64,000 nucleotides of DNA from assembly GCA_028023455.1 (NCBI GenBank), contig JAQFVV010012509.1:1856001-1920000 (forward strand), in the 5' to 3' direction. Positions 48,901 through 59,629 of this stretch are shown here, one piece after another. The first letter of the stretch is position 1. Every line of letters begins with the position of its first letter. The DNA is from Epiperipatus broadwayi. Lineage: Eukaryota; Onychophora; Udeonychophora; Euonychophora; Peripatidae. The notes below the pieces were generated by a model that was given only the letters and a program-made list of their open reading frames with translations, ran no database searches and was not told the DNA's origin. Position numbers and translations under genes: made by a program.

Positions 48901-50439
48901 TTTATATATTTGCAATGCTTTTAAATAGGATTTTTTTGACTAGTTAAACTTTGAATATTTTAACTTTTATAATATTTTGCTGAGAAAAATATTAAAACAG
49001 CTATCTCCTTTTTAAGTTTCTTGAATCTTTTTTTTTTTTTCAGATTGTCTGTTGTCTTTTTTTTTTCTTAAAAATCCCCTGGGATAAAAACTATTTACTT
49101 GACTTCTCATTGGTCAATTTCCCAAACCAACTTTTACAACTTTTTAGCTTAAAGATTTTTGTTTCTTTTTAAATATTAAAATCTATGAATTTATTTTTAC
49201 AAACGAAATTAATTTAAATCATTACTTGAAAACCAAAGTTTTAGATTCTAACTACATTTTTAATAAATGACCATATTAATTGAATTTGAATATAAAATTT
49301 ATAATAAATATTTGTACTTTAAAAAGATCTTATTGATAATTTTAAAATAAATTATTATTTTGTAATCAATAATTGTTCCTTCTTTCATTGACTACACTTT
49401 TATGATCTTTAGCTTTTAAAGGGACATTGCATTAAAATTAAATTTAAGTCAAACTGATAAGTAACGGTGTTTATTTAAATGGATAAATATTGTTTTTAAA
49501 ATTATATAGTAGATTATAATATAAATTATTTATAACTAACAACAATTATTAAATCTCTACAAATTGTCTTTTTAATCTTTATGTATGAAGTCATTTATTA
49601 CCGTTATACGCAAATTTATAGCATTACTATTATCCAAACTATACATTTAAAATTTTGGAACTATAATTAAAATTTTTATATACCATAAGCCATGGATAAC
49701 CGATCAAAAGGTTACAATATATAAATAATTGTAGTTGAAGCAGATGACATTTTCTGCTATCAAATAAAGTACAGACTCTGCTATCGTTCTCTTGTGTGTT
49801 TAGTTAATTACTACAATACTATTATTACCTTACAACTTTTGTGATAATCTGTCAAGTACTCCTCGTTCCTTTTACATCTTCATCCGTTTTCTAAAATATT
49901 TTTCAATCTACTGATATCCGACTAATTTGCCTGATGAAAAGTTTTAAACTATGAAGGTTGTAGCAACCAATGCTGTAAGATATTTCATATCTATTGATGA
50001 TCAGGTGTGTATGTTTATTTGGAGAGTGGAGTTTGTCATAATGTGTGTTTTATAGTTGGTTAAGATTAATATCTAACAGTTAATTTATGATATCTTTCCT
50101 AGGTATCGGTCAAAATGTCCATTCAGAAACAATTATATGGCATGAGAGTAGTGTACCATATATATTTCTACTGTCTCAAATGTTATCTACCAAAAATAAT
50201 ATTCCTTCAAAATTTAAACATGATGTAATACAAGAACTCGTGATCAGTAACATTTATTAGTTCATAGGTCAGTCTAATATTATAATATAAAAGAATATAA
50301 AGATTAAATTGAAATGTCCATCAAATGTTCTTGAGCTGAAAGAAACCCATGGTGGAAGCATAATTAATTAGTCTGATTTCATAGTAGTTAAATGAGTTAC
50401 CATTAATAATAAATTAGCTAAGCTTTGATTCAAACCCTA
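45966..50439. other. AT-rich stretch with a spaced 50-bp direct repeat
   Basis: CATTTTACACACATATTCTCGAGGTTACAGCCTCGGTAAATATTACTTA occurs at 48123-48172 and, with two changes, at 48464-48513; GAGGTTACAGCCTC is itself a small hairpin. The 341-bp period suggests short terminal repeats or a duplication. The minus-strand frame at 47786-48052 (88 codons) has a fairly protein-like composition near its C terminus (YHQIIAEVLDDNLRIQEDRL) but no recognised motif. At 49929, CTGATGA followed by a weak hairpin and GAA recalls a hammerhead, but stem I is absent. Confidence 0.35.
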
Positions 50440-50900
50440 ATTAATCACTTGGCAATTTTTGAGTTCATAAAAGACAATAATTGTGTACTGAAACCTACAC
50501 CTTCTATACCCATGTGATGTAAATTGTATATAAATCTTTTTATTATATCTAAGAATAAGGGTTTATTTATTTATGTTGAACTAACCATATTATTGGTGAT
50601 ATTATTCAATTTGTCTTGTGGGTCTTTCTGAACTGAAGGACAAAATAAATTGTTAACGTCACTATTTGTAATGTATTTGTGAAATAATTGTTTGTCAGGC
50701 TATCAATTGTCTTAGGCTGCATATTTTGTATATTAGAATATCTTAAACAAAAAAGCAAGTGAGATAAAACATGGCATTACTTTTATAAGCTTGTATTTAT
50801 AAAAATGTTATACAGAGAGTGTACCAATAGCTCAAACAAGTTCTTAATTGAAAAGTGCGGTATGAGAAAATATTTAAAATCTTTATCCAGAACTTTCCCA

Positions 50901-50947
50901 TCTCCAGACCAACTGGTTTCGAGCTTATGGCTCACGTCACTGGAGAG
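50901..50947 (-). ncRNA. Degraded hammerhead ribozyme, left arm
   Basis: On the minus strand: stem I CTCTCCA (50947-50941) pairs with TGGAGA (50906-50901). The I-II strand is GTGACGT. Stem II is GAGC/GCTC with loop CATAA. GAA follows, then stem III ACCA/TGGT with two loop bases, and C at 50907 is the cleavage-site base. Compared with CUGANGA, C3 is G and A9 is U, so activity is doubtful. The fold is otherwise complete and stem I is six pairs. Confidence 0.7.
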
Positions 50948-51450
50948 CTAGAATATTCGGACACAATCTAAAACATCAACTCAAAACCCAATACTTATTT
51001 CATACATAATATTTAAGTAGAAACTCTGAAATTTTCGGACATGAAAATGTTTTTAAATCCAGCTATCTAAATAGCTATATGGGACTGAACTAAATTCAGA
51101 TCTACCATATTTTAATAGCCTCAGATCAATTAAGAGCTTGTCTGAGCTATTGGTATGCTCTCTGTATTACATTTTTGTAAATACAAGCTTATAAAAGTAA
51201 TGTCACATTTTATATGACTTGCTCTTTTGTTTATTATAATTTTACCTTTAAGGCTTTGGCTATGCTGAGGCTATTAAAATATGGTAGATCTGAAATTTAG
51301 TTCAGTCCCATATAGTTATTTAAGATAGATAACTGGATTTAAAGACAATTTTCATGTCCAAAAATTTCAGAGTTTCTACTTAAATATTATATATGAATTA
51401 AGTGCTGGGTTTTGAGTTGATGTTTTAGATCTAGTTTCCGAATATTCTAG

Positions 51451-51497
51451 CTCTCCACTGACGTGAGCCATAAACTCTAAACCAGTTGGTTTGGAGA
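51451..51497 (+). ncRNA. Degraded hammerhead ribozyme, right arm
   Basis: Inverted sister of the motif at 50901-50947. Stem I is CTCTCCA/TGGAGA and the I-II strand CTGACGT keeps C3. Stem II is weakened to GAGC/ACTC, and GAA has become TAA. Stem III is ACCA/TGGT and the cleavage-site base is T. Together the two arms imply an ancestor with CTGACGT and GAA, so A9-to-U may be ancestral in this subfamily. Confidence 0.65.
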
Positions 51498-51548
51498 TGG
51501 GAAGGTTCTGGATAGAGATTTTAAATATTTTCTCATACCGCACTTATC

Positions 51549-51905
51549 AATTAAGACAGGGGTCCCCGACCTTTTTGCACTTAAGAGCACATTCTATAAT
51601 ACCGGCCATGTGGCGGGCACAATTTATTTTTTCAATGTAAATTTATAGTTGGATATTGTTAATAATACACATAATGTACAAAAAAAATATTTATTTCAAA
51701 AATAAAATTTTAACATAATTAACGTTTATATTTTTACGCTGTAAAAGTATAGTATGCCCAACAATTTGATTACAATATAATACAATAATTTATAAAAAAA
51801 ATTAAAAATTAAATTTATTTGTATCAGATAATTTTTTATCGTGTTCGGATAGCGGCGGGCACCATGGTGCCCATGGGCATAGGGTTGGGGACCCCTGAAT
51901 TAAGA
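51549..51905 (+). mobile_element. hAT MITE with perfect 8-bp target duplication
   Basis: The body 51557-51897 (341 bp) starts CAGGGGTCCCCGACC and ends GGTTGGGGACCCCTG, the classic short hAT ends. AATTAAGA is exactly duplicated at 51549-51556 and 51898-51905. No transposase is present. GCACCATGGTGCCCATGGGC near the right end is a subterminal palindrome. It is nested in the ribozyme-bearing insertion, so it is the youngest layer there. A second inverted copy lies at 61696-61988. Confidence 0.93.
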
Positions 51906-52124
51906 GCTTGTTTGAGCTATTGGTATGCTCTCTATATTATATTATTAGAATATCTTCTAGATAAATATCTATTTGCCTCTGGCCTTTGTTAAAAACTAGC
52001 AGATAGTCATCAGTATAACTTTTTGTGAAAACTGGAACATTTTTATTACTAATACTTCTAGTTCTCCATTTATATAAAGGTTGAATAATAAAGATTAAAT
52101 TATAAATAACAGTAATAATAATTT

Positions 52125-52394
52125 ATGTTATGTAATATAATCATAATAAAAAAAATTAATAAAATATACGAAAAAGATCCAGTGTTTACAGAATCTGATA
52201 AAAGCAATAAATTGATTTTAATAACCAAAAAAGAATATATTGAAAAAGGAATGATATGTCTGTTAAAAGAGAACATTCTTGTAAAAATTAAAAAAAGGAA
52301 TACTAAATTAGAAAATGAAAAGATATATGAATTAAGAAAGAATTGTGGAACTAGCTTGCATTCACATCTTCCTGGAAGCAATAAACAAAAATAA
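52125..52394 (+). pseudogene. PLE reverse transcriptase N-terminal fragment
   Basis: The 89-codon frame contains DPVFTESDKSNKLILITKKE, which fits the conserved early RT motif of PLEs (acid-D-K-x-N-K followed by a hydrophobic strand and K-x-[DE]-Y). It is followed by a basic segment and a stop at 52392. The start ATG is probably incidental. It is on the opposite strand to the RT remains at 50440-52080 and 45 bp away, so the two may be the halves of an inverted PLE pair. No catalytic motifs remain in this piece. Confidence 0.55.
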
Positions 52395-54135
52395 AAACAT
52401 GATTAAAACTCATGTTTTCTGATGGTAATTGGAGATCATTAACAAGAAATAAATTTAAACATTAGCATTTTAAATATTATGGGATTCTCCAATTTTATTT
52501 GTACCTCATATGACAAATTAGAATTTTTAATTTATGATCATCAATAGATGCACATTTCATTTTATAATCTCTTTAATATGTATTTTCAATTCACTTTTTT
52601 TATAATTTGTAATTGGAAACTTTTTTGCAATTTTCTAAAGCACATCTATTCAAAAACTAAATTCCTTTTTACCAAATTTTCATCATTCATGGTTTCATAT
52701 CCATTCAACATTTTAGTGTAGGTATTTATGTGTTCATTATATCTCATATATTTTGTAATTTGATTTTTTATTTTTCCAAATCCTCTTTATGAATTATAAA
52801 GCATGTTTTTGATCTTTGTTATTCATAGATATATTTCATTTTGACAACATGTATTTCCTCCACTCAGATAAACTATAATCCCTAATGCTGATTTGACAAT
52901 GAAGTATCAGTTCCTCAAGATTTTTGAGTTATCACTTATTCTTATAGTTACAATAGAGCACAATTGATTGTTATAATTATAGTTAGTAACAGTAGACATT
53001 ACAGTACTTTCTATAATGTCATATTACATTCTACTATAAGATTTTCCAATAAATCTTTATTTTTAACTAATAGGAAAACAATTTAGGTAAATTCATGTTA
53101 ATTACTTTAATCATTTATAAAAAAATGCAAATTCTTAACCTAAATACATAAGTATATGCAATCATAACTACTTTGTGAATAATGATTTTATTTCTAAACT
53201 TTTAACATAGGAATTTGCTGTTAACCGAAATGAGACCTCTTGAAAATCTACTGAATAGGGCAAATTTCTAATGTTCACTCCATACATTCTTGTTATTGCA
53301 ACTGTTATTATTATATTACTGTGTGATTATTTAGATAGTATACAAACATAGATGGTCTGCTCATCGACACACATTAGCTAGCATGATGAGTTTTATTATA
53401 TTTCTACCTCAGTTTAAAACTAGTTTAGTGACGTGTGCCATATTTAATTTTTTTAAAAACTGACCTGAGACACAATTTTCATAATAACTTCAGTTTTAAT
53501 AATGTGTTTGAGCAAAAAAATTTTCATTGATAAAAACTAGAAAAACTAAGGAAAACAATAAGCATAAGATAAATAGTGATAACTATATAAAAAATAAGGA
53601 AAAAAGAAATTTTCACATCCGAAATAATTATTATTTTATTGTTCGTTCATAAATTAGAATTTATCATTAAGTACTATTCAAATTACATCTTCAGTGATAA
53701 TTTCTTTGTATTCCTCACAAAATTTTCTTTAAAAACATATATAATATGTCTTACCTGAGATAATCCATAGCTTCAAAACTTGCAGTAATAGGAAGATAAG
53801 ACTTCTTCATTTTTTTCTTGCACCCCACAGTTGAAAATGTTCAAGGTGTCTGGAAGAAAAAACATTCTCCCTAATAAAAGATAAAAAAAAAAAAATTAGA
53901 AATTCTATCAGAATGTAAAAATAATAAAACAAGTAGATATTATTACTTATTTATATAAATTATTTTGATTTTAGATTTTGGATAAACCAACCTTGTTCAC
54001 AACATCATCATATTCAATAATCATCGCCAATACAGAAAACAATTTACAAATTTAGAATATGAGAAGTCAAAGATTACTAAAAAGTTCTAATGGCACATAT
54101 TTATATATTAAAAAAATGTTTATATTCTACCTCTT
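52395..54135. other. AT-rich stretch without recognisable features
   Basis: No supported coding frames, inverted ends or repeats matching the families named in this window. A/T tracts only. Confidence 0.45.
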
Positions 54136-54669
54136 TCAGGATATGTCTTCCAGAGAAGCATACCTGTTCATATTATCTAATATAAATATACAAAATATTA
54201 AATATTTCATATTTTCAATATTATTATTAATAAAAGATAAATCATTCCAGATCTTGTTTACCAATTGGCAAAAGTAATCAGTAAAACAAAAATAATAAAA
54301 ACTAAGTTTGTAAAACAAAAATAATAAAAACTGCAATCTCTCTGTGGGATGCAGCTTTGAAATTAACATTGCATTTTTGTATAGTAGGTCGAATTTTATA
54401 AATACGTTTTTCCAATCACGCATACATTTCTCCTTAGTGGCATATTTATTCGTTTCTTCAATAATTTTTATACACATAACATATAAAAGAAATCTAACAA
54501 CATTTGTATTTTTTCTTCGCCTTTTCGCTGGTAAAGTGGTTGCTTCTTCTTCTTTGGATGATGATGTGAAGTATTCCTGTAGATCGCTGTATGTAATACT
54601 GTCGTTGGAATCAAATGGTTTAGGAATTTCAAATTTGTCGAGGCTGAAAGAATCCGTTTCTGAATCCAT
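54136..54669 (-). CDS. Hypothetical protein or first exon, acidic N terminus
   Basis: A 177-codon frame starts MDSETDSFSLDKFEIPKPFD. Residues 1-45 are acidic and Ser-rich, followed by a basic cluster PAKRRRKNTN at about 47-56 that could act as a nuclear signal. Up to about residue 112 (ATKEKCMRDWKNVFIKFD and the following HPTERL) the composition is protein-like. After that it turns into Phe/Leu/Tyr-rich sequence typical of chance AT-rich DNA, so the real exon probably ends near 54340. I see no strong GTAAG donor there. I do not recognise the family; a domesticated or decayed transposase is possible. It is divergent from 54796. Confidence 0.4.
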   Translation of the reverse strand: MDSETDSFSLDKFEIPKPFDSNDSITYSDLQEYFTSSSKEEEATTLPAKRRRKNTNVVRFLLYVMCIKIIEETNKYATKEKCMRDWKNVFIKFDLLYKNAMLISKLHPTERLQFLLFLFYKLSFYYFCFTDYFCQLVNKIWNDLSFINNNIENMKYLIFCIFILDNMNRYASLEDIS

Positions 54670-54795
54670 AGCTGCTGATTAATTTTTTTGCGTCATTTTA
54701 TTTCCGTGTAATCTAAAAAACTGAGAAAAAATTAATAATAATTGACCTCCCTCAGAAAAAAATTAATAAAAACTTATTTTTTGTCATAGAAAAAA
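54670..54795. promoter_or_regulatory. Possible shared intergenic promoter
   Basis: This 126-bp gap separates two divergent ATG codons, each in acceptable start context (AGCTATGG on the minus strand, AAAATGGCG on the plus strand). TTTGCGTCATTTTATTTCCG and TGACCTCCCTC interrupt the AT background. No TATA box is evident. Its status depends on whether the flanking ORFs are genes. Confidence 0.25.
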
Positions 54796-54978
54796 ATGGC
54801 GACTACCTACAGAAAGTACGAAAAAAGGTGCAGAGAATTGTGGTATTCACGCATGCATAGTCCTCTTAGTTTTTCCGTAATTTCGAAAAGAAAACCAAAT
54901 TTCAACGGAATTGCGGATGGTCTGCCCAAAATTCCGAAGCAGTTAAGAAACAATGAGCTTTGTCTCAGTTTTGTCTGA
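54796..54978 (+). CDS. Hypothetical small protein or exon
   Basis: A 60-codon frame begins MATTYRKYEKRCRELWYSRM in a strong start context (AAAATGGCG). It is basic, with KRKPNFNG and LPKIPKQLRNN later, and ends with TGA at 54976. G+C is above the local average. It could be a complete small protein or the first exon of a spliced gene. I recognise no domain. It faces away from the frame at 54136-54669 with a 126-bp gap. Confidence 0.3.
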   Translation: MATTYRKYEKRCRELWYSRMHSPLSFSVISKRKPNFNGIADGLPKIPKQLRNNELCLSFV

Positions 54979-56551
54979 TAGTGCATAACTGAATTATCAG
55001 TTGAATTTTTTTGAAGGGAGAATGAATATTTGTATCAGTGAAATTTTTTTTTGTAATAGATATTTACAATCATGACAAAAATAAATAATGGCCCTTATTC
55101 CCAGGAGGCTGTAAGGTCACTAGCCAAGGCAGCAGTTGGTGCTGGAGATGGAAGGTGTTAAGAATTTTCTGATTGCAGATCCAGGTTGCCATTCCATGAT
55201 GATCTTTTATTTAAGTCCTAACACTCACTTTCAAGTGAAGGGTGATTGCAAGAATTAGAAAAAGTACTGTCTAACATTAAATAGACATTATTGGACTTTG
55301 TGAAATTAGAAGAAATTGGTTTAAAAAGGAGTATAATTCCATATGTTGCTGCTATAATAAGTGCATGGCATTGTATGATTACCTGATTCATGTATGAATT
55401 TCATATAAACTTCCTCAGCTCTCATTTACTGGCTTATACTTTACAGTGCTTCATTATATCTTGTGTATCCACTTACCCATACCATGATAATGTTTTCAAT
55501 CTTTTCCATACAATATAAAAAAATCTGCCTTCATATGTGTGTTGTAATCTGCTTTTTGTCAAATAGCAAACATATACTTCCATCTTTTCCAGTTCATGGT
55601 CCTTCAATTTCAGTTTACCAATCTCTAATATCTTTAATAGTCCATGTACCAATTCTCATCACTTTCCTCGGTTTTTATTATTTTTTACAATATTTATTTG
55701 CCCTGACAATCCTGTATCACACTTTGTCTTTTATTATTCAATTTCTTTGACTCTTATCTTGGTTATTCAATAGGGGATGTGATTTTTAATTATCTGGATG
55801 ACAATTGTGACAGCATGAATTGTCATTTACCTTTTTCATTATTTAAAAATAAATCTCTAGTCACAATCATTCTCTAGTCACAATCATCCTCACGTTTTCT
55901 GAGAATCTAATGAGTTTATATTAATTTTATTTATTTATTATTATTGTAACAGTCTCATGTAAATATTATATAGTGAAATAAATTTGATTATTATACTAAG
56001 TAAAATTCGTTAAATATACATTTAGTTGCATATTTTATTCATAAATTTATCTGCAAATTGTAGTCTGTCTATTGCTTTTCCTTTCTTCCATAAATCTTTT
56101 TATTTTTATTGGGTTTTAATAAATATGAATTAAGTATGTTTCATTTTATTATTGGTGGTAATGGAGACTTCTTTGTTTACTTATCAATTGATAATGTTTT
56201 GGGAAGATTGTTTTAAATATATTCATAAATATATGCCTAGAATTATTTATATTTACTAATTTGTATATACCAATAAATATTTGTTGAATGTGTTTACATT
56301 TTTATCATATTAATCATGTCATTTTTCTTATTTCTGTAATGTAATTTTTACTTTACCCCTCTCTAGTCTAATGAATAATAAAAAAATATTTATAATCTTA
56401 ATGTTTTTAAATGTTTTTTCTATCTTTATTTAGTTAATTAATATTATTTTTTGTTTAGTTTATCATGTCTGTTGTTTTATTTGGATTATCTTTAATTCTA
56501 AATGCATATACAATGTATGTTGTATTTTAAATTCTATTACAGATTAATTTA
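54979..56551. other. AT-rich stretch without recognisable features
   Basis: A two-fold repeat of TCTCTAGTCACAATCAT is at about 55853-55888. The 95-codon frame at 55463-55750 is hydrophobic by base composition only. Nothing else is supported. Confidence 0.45.
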
Positions 56552-57555
56552 TAATGTTCCAAACTTTCACACCACCCACCTCTCTCCACTCTATCTAATA
56601 ACACTGATACACCTAAACACATATATGCTGAAAAGATAAATAATCACCAATATACGTATTTCATGCTAAACCAGCAATCATCAGTTGGTCCAGACTATCA
56701 TCTTTACACACATATATAGTATAAGTGCTCAGATATATATTAAGATAGACTATCCTCATAGTTTAGTGGACAGGCTTCAATCCACTCCACACCCAACTCT
56801 TCAACCGTCCATCCAATTGAAGATCTGATGATGGAATGCTCAAAGGCCACCCTGAGGCCGAGATTATTGTCACACCCATGTTGACCTAAGGTCAATCTGA
56901 ACCCCACATGTACAGGACATAATCCATTTAATACATATGCAAGGATGGGCAGACATCTCTATAATGTAATAACTGAAACACAGGCGTGTTATATACCTGT
57001 GGCTATATATATGTAATATAGGGTATATGAGCACAGACTTTCACACCACCCACCTCTCTCCACTCTATCTAATACATTATAGAGATGTCTGCCCATCCTT
57101 GCATATGTATTAAATGGATTATGTCCTGTACATGTGGGGTTCAGATTGACCTTGGGTCAACATGGGTGTGACAATAATCTCGGCCTCAGGGTGGCCTTTG
57201 AGCATTCCATCATCAGATTTTCAATTGGATGGATGGTTGAAGAGTTGGAGTGTGGAGTGGATTGAAGCCTGTCCATTAAACTATGAGGATAGTCTATCTT
57301 AATATATATCTGAGCACTTATACTATCTATGTGTGTAAAGATGATAGTCTGGACCAACTGATGATTGCTGGTTTAGCATGAAATACGTATATTGGTGATT
57401 ATTTATCTTTCAGCATATATGTGTTTAGGTGTATCAGTGTTATTAGATAGAGTGGAGAGAGGTGGGTGGTGTGAAAGTCTGTGCTCATATACCCTATATT
57501 ACATATATATAACCACAGGTATATAACAAGCCTGTGTTTCAGTTAATGTTCCAAA
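56552..57555. mobile_element. F4 foldback insertion with 12-bp duplication
   Basis: TAATGTTCCAAA is exactly repeated at 56552-56563 and 57544-57555, bounding a 980-bp insertion. Reading inwards from the right border on the minus strand gives one full unit (57543 to about 57055). On the + strand a circularly permuted version appears: the unit body first (56564-56968), then the unit's start (56974-57041) and about 20 bp of body, then the inversion point near 57060. So a head-to-tail dimer was joined to an inverted unit, and the whole entered as one event. The arms are over 95% identical by eye, so it is young. A shared frame IENLMMECSK (57157-57357, minus) also occurs at 22377-22604. No RT or endonuclease is present. 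Confidence 0.88.
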
Positions 57556-57583
57556 GTAATTATGTAATAAATTGTTGATATAC

Positions 57584-57832
57584 CCCTAAATTACCAACTT
57601 AAAACAATAGTATAATACAATAACTCTCCATTCTAATGTCATCTAGCATGAATTTAATTAATCAGTGATCACCAATTGTAAATAAAAGCTCTATTCCTAG
57701 TATATAAATTACCAACTTAATATAATAATACAATAACTCTTCACTCTAATGTCATCTAGCCTAAATCTAATTAATCATTGATCACCAATTGTAAATAAAA
57801 ACCCTATTCCTAGTATGTAAATTTCCATCTTC
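57584..57832. repeat. Tandem duplication, two ~125-bp units
   Basis: ATTACCAACTTAA..AATA, CAATAACTCT.CA.TCTAATGTCATCTAGC and TTGATCACCAATTGTAAATA recur in order at 57584-57709 and 57710-57832. Two further relatives form the inverted repeat at 58000-58420. Confidence 0.88.
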
Positions 57833-57999
57833 AAATCTGTTTCTGCTTTTTGCTTTTATCAGTAAGTCCTGGCATTTAATGTTGGAAGGAATACAAATAT
57901 GCATTAGTAACTATTTTTAACATTTTATCTTACAAGCTAAAAACTTGAACTTCAATCAGCTTTAAATTTTGCATTAGTCTGCTTGATAACTTAGTAGGT

Positions 58000-58420
58000 C
58001 TGAAACCAGTTCACTTACCATATATTTTAGTGTTTTCAGTTTTTTTATTAATTGGAATCACCATATTCCCTGGCCAGGAATGTTAATAATAACACCAAAT
58101 CAAATTGGCAGCTTAAAACAATATAAGAGCAGCTCTCCATCTAGTGGCATCTAAAATAAGCTTTAAATAATCAGTTATTATCAGATGCATATAAAATCCT
58201 TATACTTAGTATTTTAATCACTAATTATTTTGGTTTATATTAGATGGCACAAGAATGGAAAACTGCTCTTATATTGTTTTAAACTGGTAATTTGATGATT
58301 TGTTGTTTTTATTGACATTCTTGGCTACAGAACTAAGGCTAGTTAATAAAGAACTAAAAATACTAAAGTATATATAACTCAACTGGTTTTAGATCTATAT
58401 AACTATTTACGCAGATTGAC
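58000..58420. repeat. Foldback repeat, ~190-bp arms
   Basis: The left arm (about 58000-58200) contains CTGAAACCAGTTCACTTACC, GGAATGTTAATAATAACACC and CTTAAAACAATATAAGAGCA. The right arm (about 58230-58420) holds their inverses. The inner part is related to the tandem units at 57584-57832. GAAACCAGTT recalls the GAA-stem III start of the hammerhead family, but no full core is found. Confidence 0.7.
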
Positions 58421-59266
58421 TTTTGGATTCAAAACCATAAGCTGGTTTGAATTTTAAGTTTTTAACATTACAGGAGGAGAATATTGAATGCATATTTGTA
58501 TCCCTTACAATTTTGAATCCCAGGCCTCATAGATAAAAACAATAGCCAGAAATTAGTATAAAGGGGAGAGGGAATAAGGATTTTATATATATTTTGTAGT
58601 CACTGATTACCTAAGCTTATACTAGATGATACTAGATGGAGAAACATTATTTAACTATTGATCTACAGCAATCATAATTCCTTTGGATTATTAAATTTGA
58701 GATCTTTTAATGTTATGCTATTATTCACTAGATTTTTATCAGTTACATTAATTTTGTTATATATATTTTAGACTTAACAATTGTCATAACTATTGAAATA
58801 GTTTTTTTATTTCTTAAAATCATATTCCGAATTTTATGATGAATTATAATTACAAATTTTGAAATATTTTATTTTTAAATTTCCTAATAAAATTTAAAAG
58901 ATGAAAATCACTTGGAATACATCTTAGTTGTATCATTTATAAATGTATATAGAGGGAAAGAAGATAATATATAATTAAAATTTTTGAGAATTCCCAGTGA
59001 AGATTCTCTGAAAATAATGAATTAGCTGTATAATCCTGCTTATTTAACAGATTAATAGATAAGGAAGTGGTGGTAGGATACATCTGTAAAACTAAATTTT
59101 TGATTATTTTTAAAAAAATAAGTAATCTTATTTGAATAATTAATGGTAATTATTGTGGGGGGGGGGGAGTATACACTAATAATTTATTTAATGATTTAAA
59201 CATTTAATCTATCTCACTTCCTTTAATTACTATTTCTTTAAGTAACTGTTTTTGTTCTTCATTAAT
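58421..59266. other. AT-rich stretch without recognisable features
   Basis: No supported frames or repeats. An 11-base G run lies at 59157-59167. Confidence 0.45.
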
Positions 59267-59272
59267 TCTTTC

Positions 59273-59400
59273 TCAGTTTAGATTTTTTTTTCATATGTCA
59301 AAGAAGCGGCTGGCCGGGAAGCAAACCCCCCGTCTGCAAGCAACTGCTTGCTTGCAAGGCACTGCATTGACCTCTCGGTTACCAATGCTTGACTTCAGTT
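59273..59400 (-). mobile_element. tRNA-derived SINE, second copy
   Basis: On the minus strand the body (59394-59279) starts GAAGTCAAGCATTGGTAACCGAGAGGT in two blocks matching the copy at 12666. It has an anticodon-like hairpin disturbed by a GCAAGCA duplication and ends CATATGAAAAAAAAA. TCAGTT at 59273-59278 and 59395-59400 is a possible short target duplication. The shared ACAYATGA-poly(A) tail shows that both are one SINE family of about 110 bp with almost no non-tRNA body. Confidence 0.75.
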
Positions 59401-59629
59401 CAGTATTTGTCTTCAGATTCTGAAAGGTTTCATTCTTTTTTTTTTTTTTCTTAAAAAAAGTATGTATACACAGTTAAAATAATATGTATATGTTAGTTAA
59501 TTATTTATTAAATCTATAAGCAGTAGAAACATTTGGCATTTTTTGGAATGCATTTTTTGAAAAACATAAAATTGGATATGGCAAAGGAAACAAAACTATA
59601 TATTTGAAGGTTTGTGATGATGGTATTTT

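Larger units (their letters stand above)
50731..51956 (-). mobile_element. Inverted ribozyme-bearing insertion with 14-bp duplication
   Basis: TATTAGAATATCTT occurs exactly at 50731-50744 and 51943-51956, flanking a 1.2-kb insertion in the older RT pseudogene. The insertion consists of inverted copies: 50745-51105 (minus) against 51245-51556 (plus), and GAGAGTGTACCAATAGCTCA (about 50815) against two copies of its inverse at about 51130-51165 and 51905-51932. So a tandem unit was joined to an inverted one before or during insertion, the layout of PLE insertions with terminal repeats. Each arm has a degraded hammerhead. A hAT MITE (51557-51897) later entered the right arm. The unit is related to 28412-28745. 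Confidence 0.85.
50440..52080 (-). pseudogene. Old PLE reverse transcriptase, split by an insertion
   Basis: On the minus strand 52080-51957 encodes a palm segment with SYTDDYLLVFNKGQ; YTDD is the RT motif C with both catalytic Asp residues. The same frame goes on across the insertion: the last residues before the break (YLEDIL) are followed, at 50744 leftward, by IYKICSL and then a stop. Further left, KPLFLDIIKRF (about 50545) fits motif D. The insertion at 50745-51942 thus entered a PLE copy that was still partly readable. Stops and drift show it is old. It is not the same family as the 13-kb RT, where motif C is YVDY. Confidence 0.75.

Noticed and set aside
49929-49972. CTGATGA followed by a hairpin, GAA and a second hairpin, resembling a hammerhead
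   Set aside because: The core words are present but the flanking bases cannot form stem I, and the base after GAA is G rather than A. It may be a relic, but is not supportable alone.
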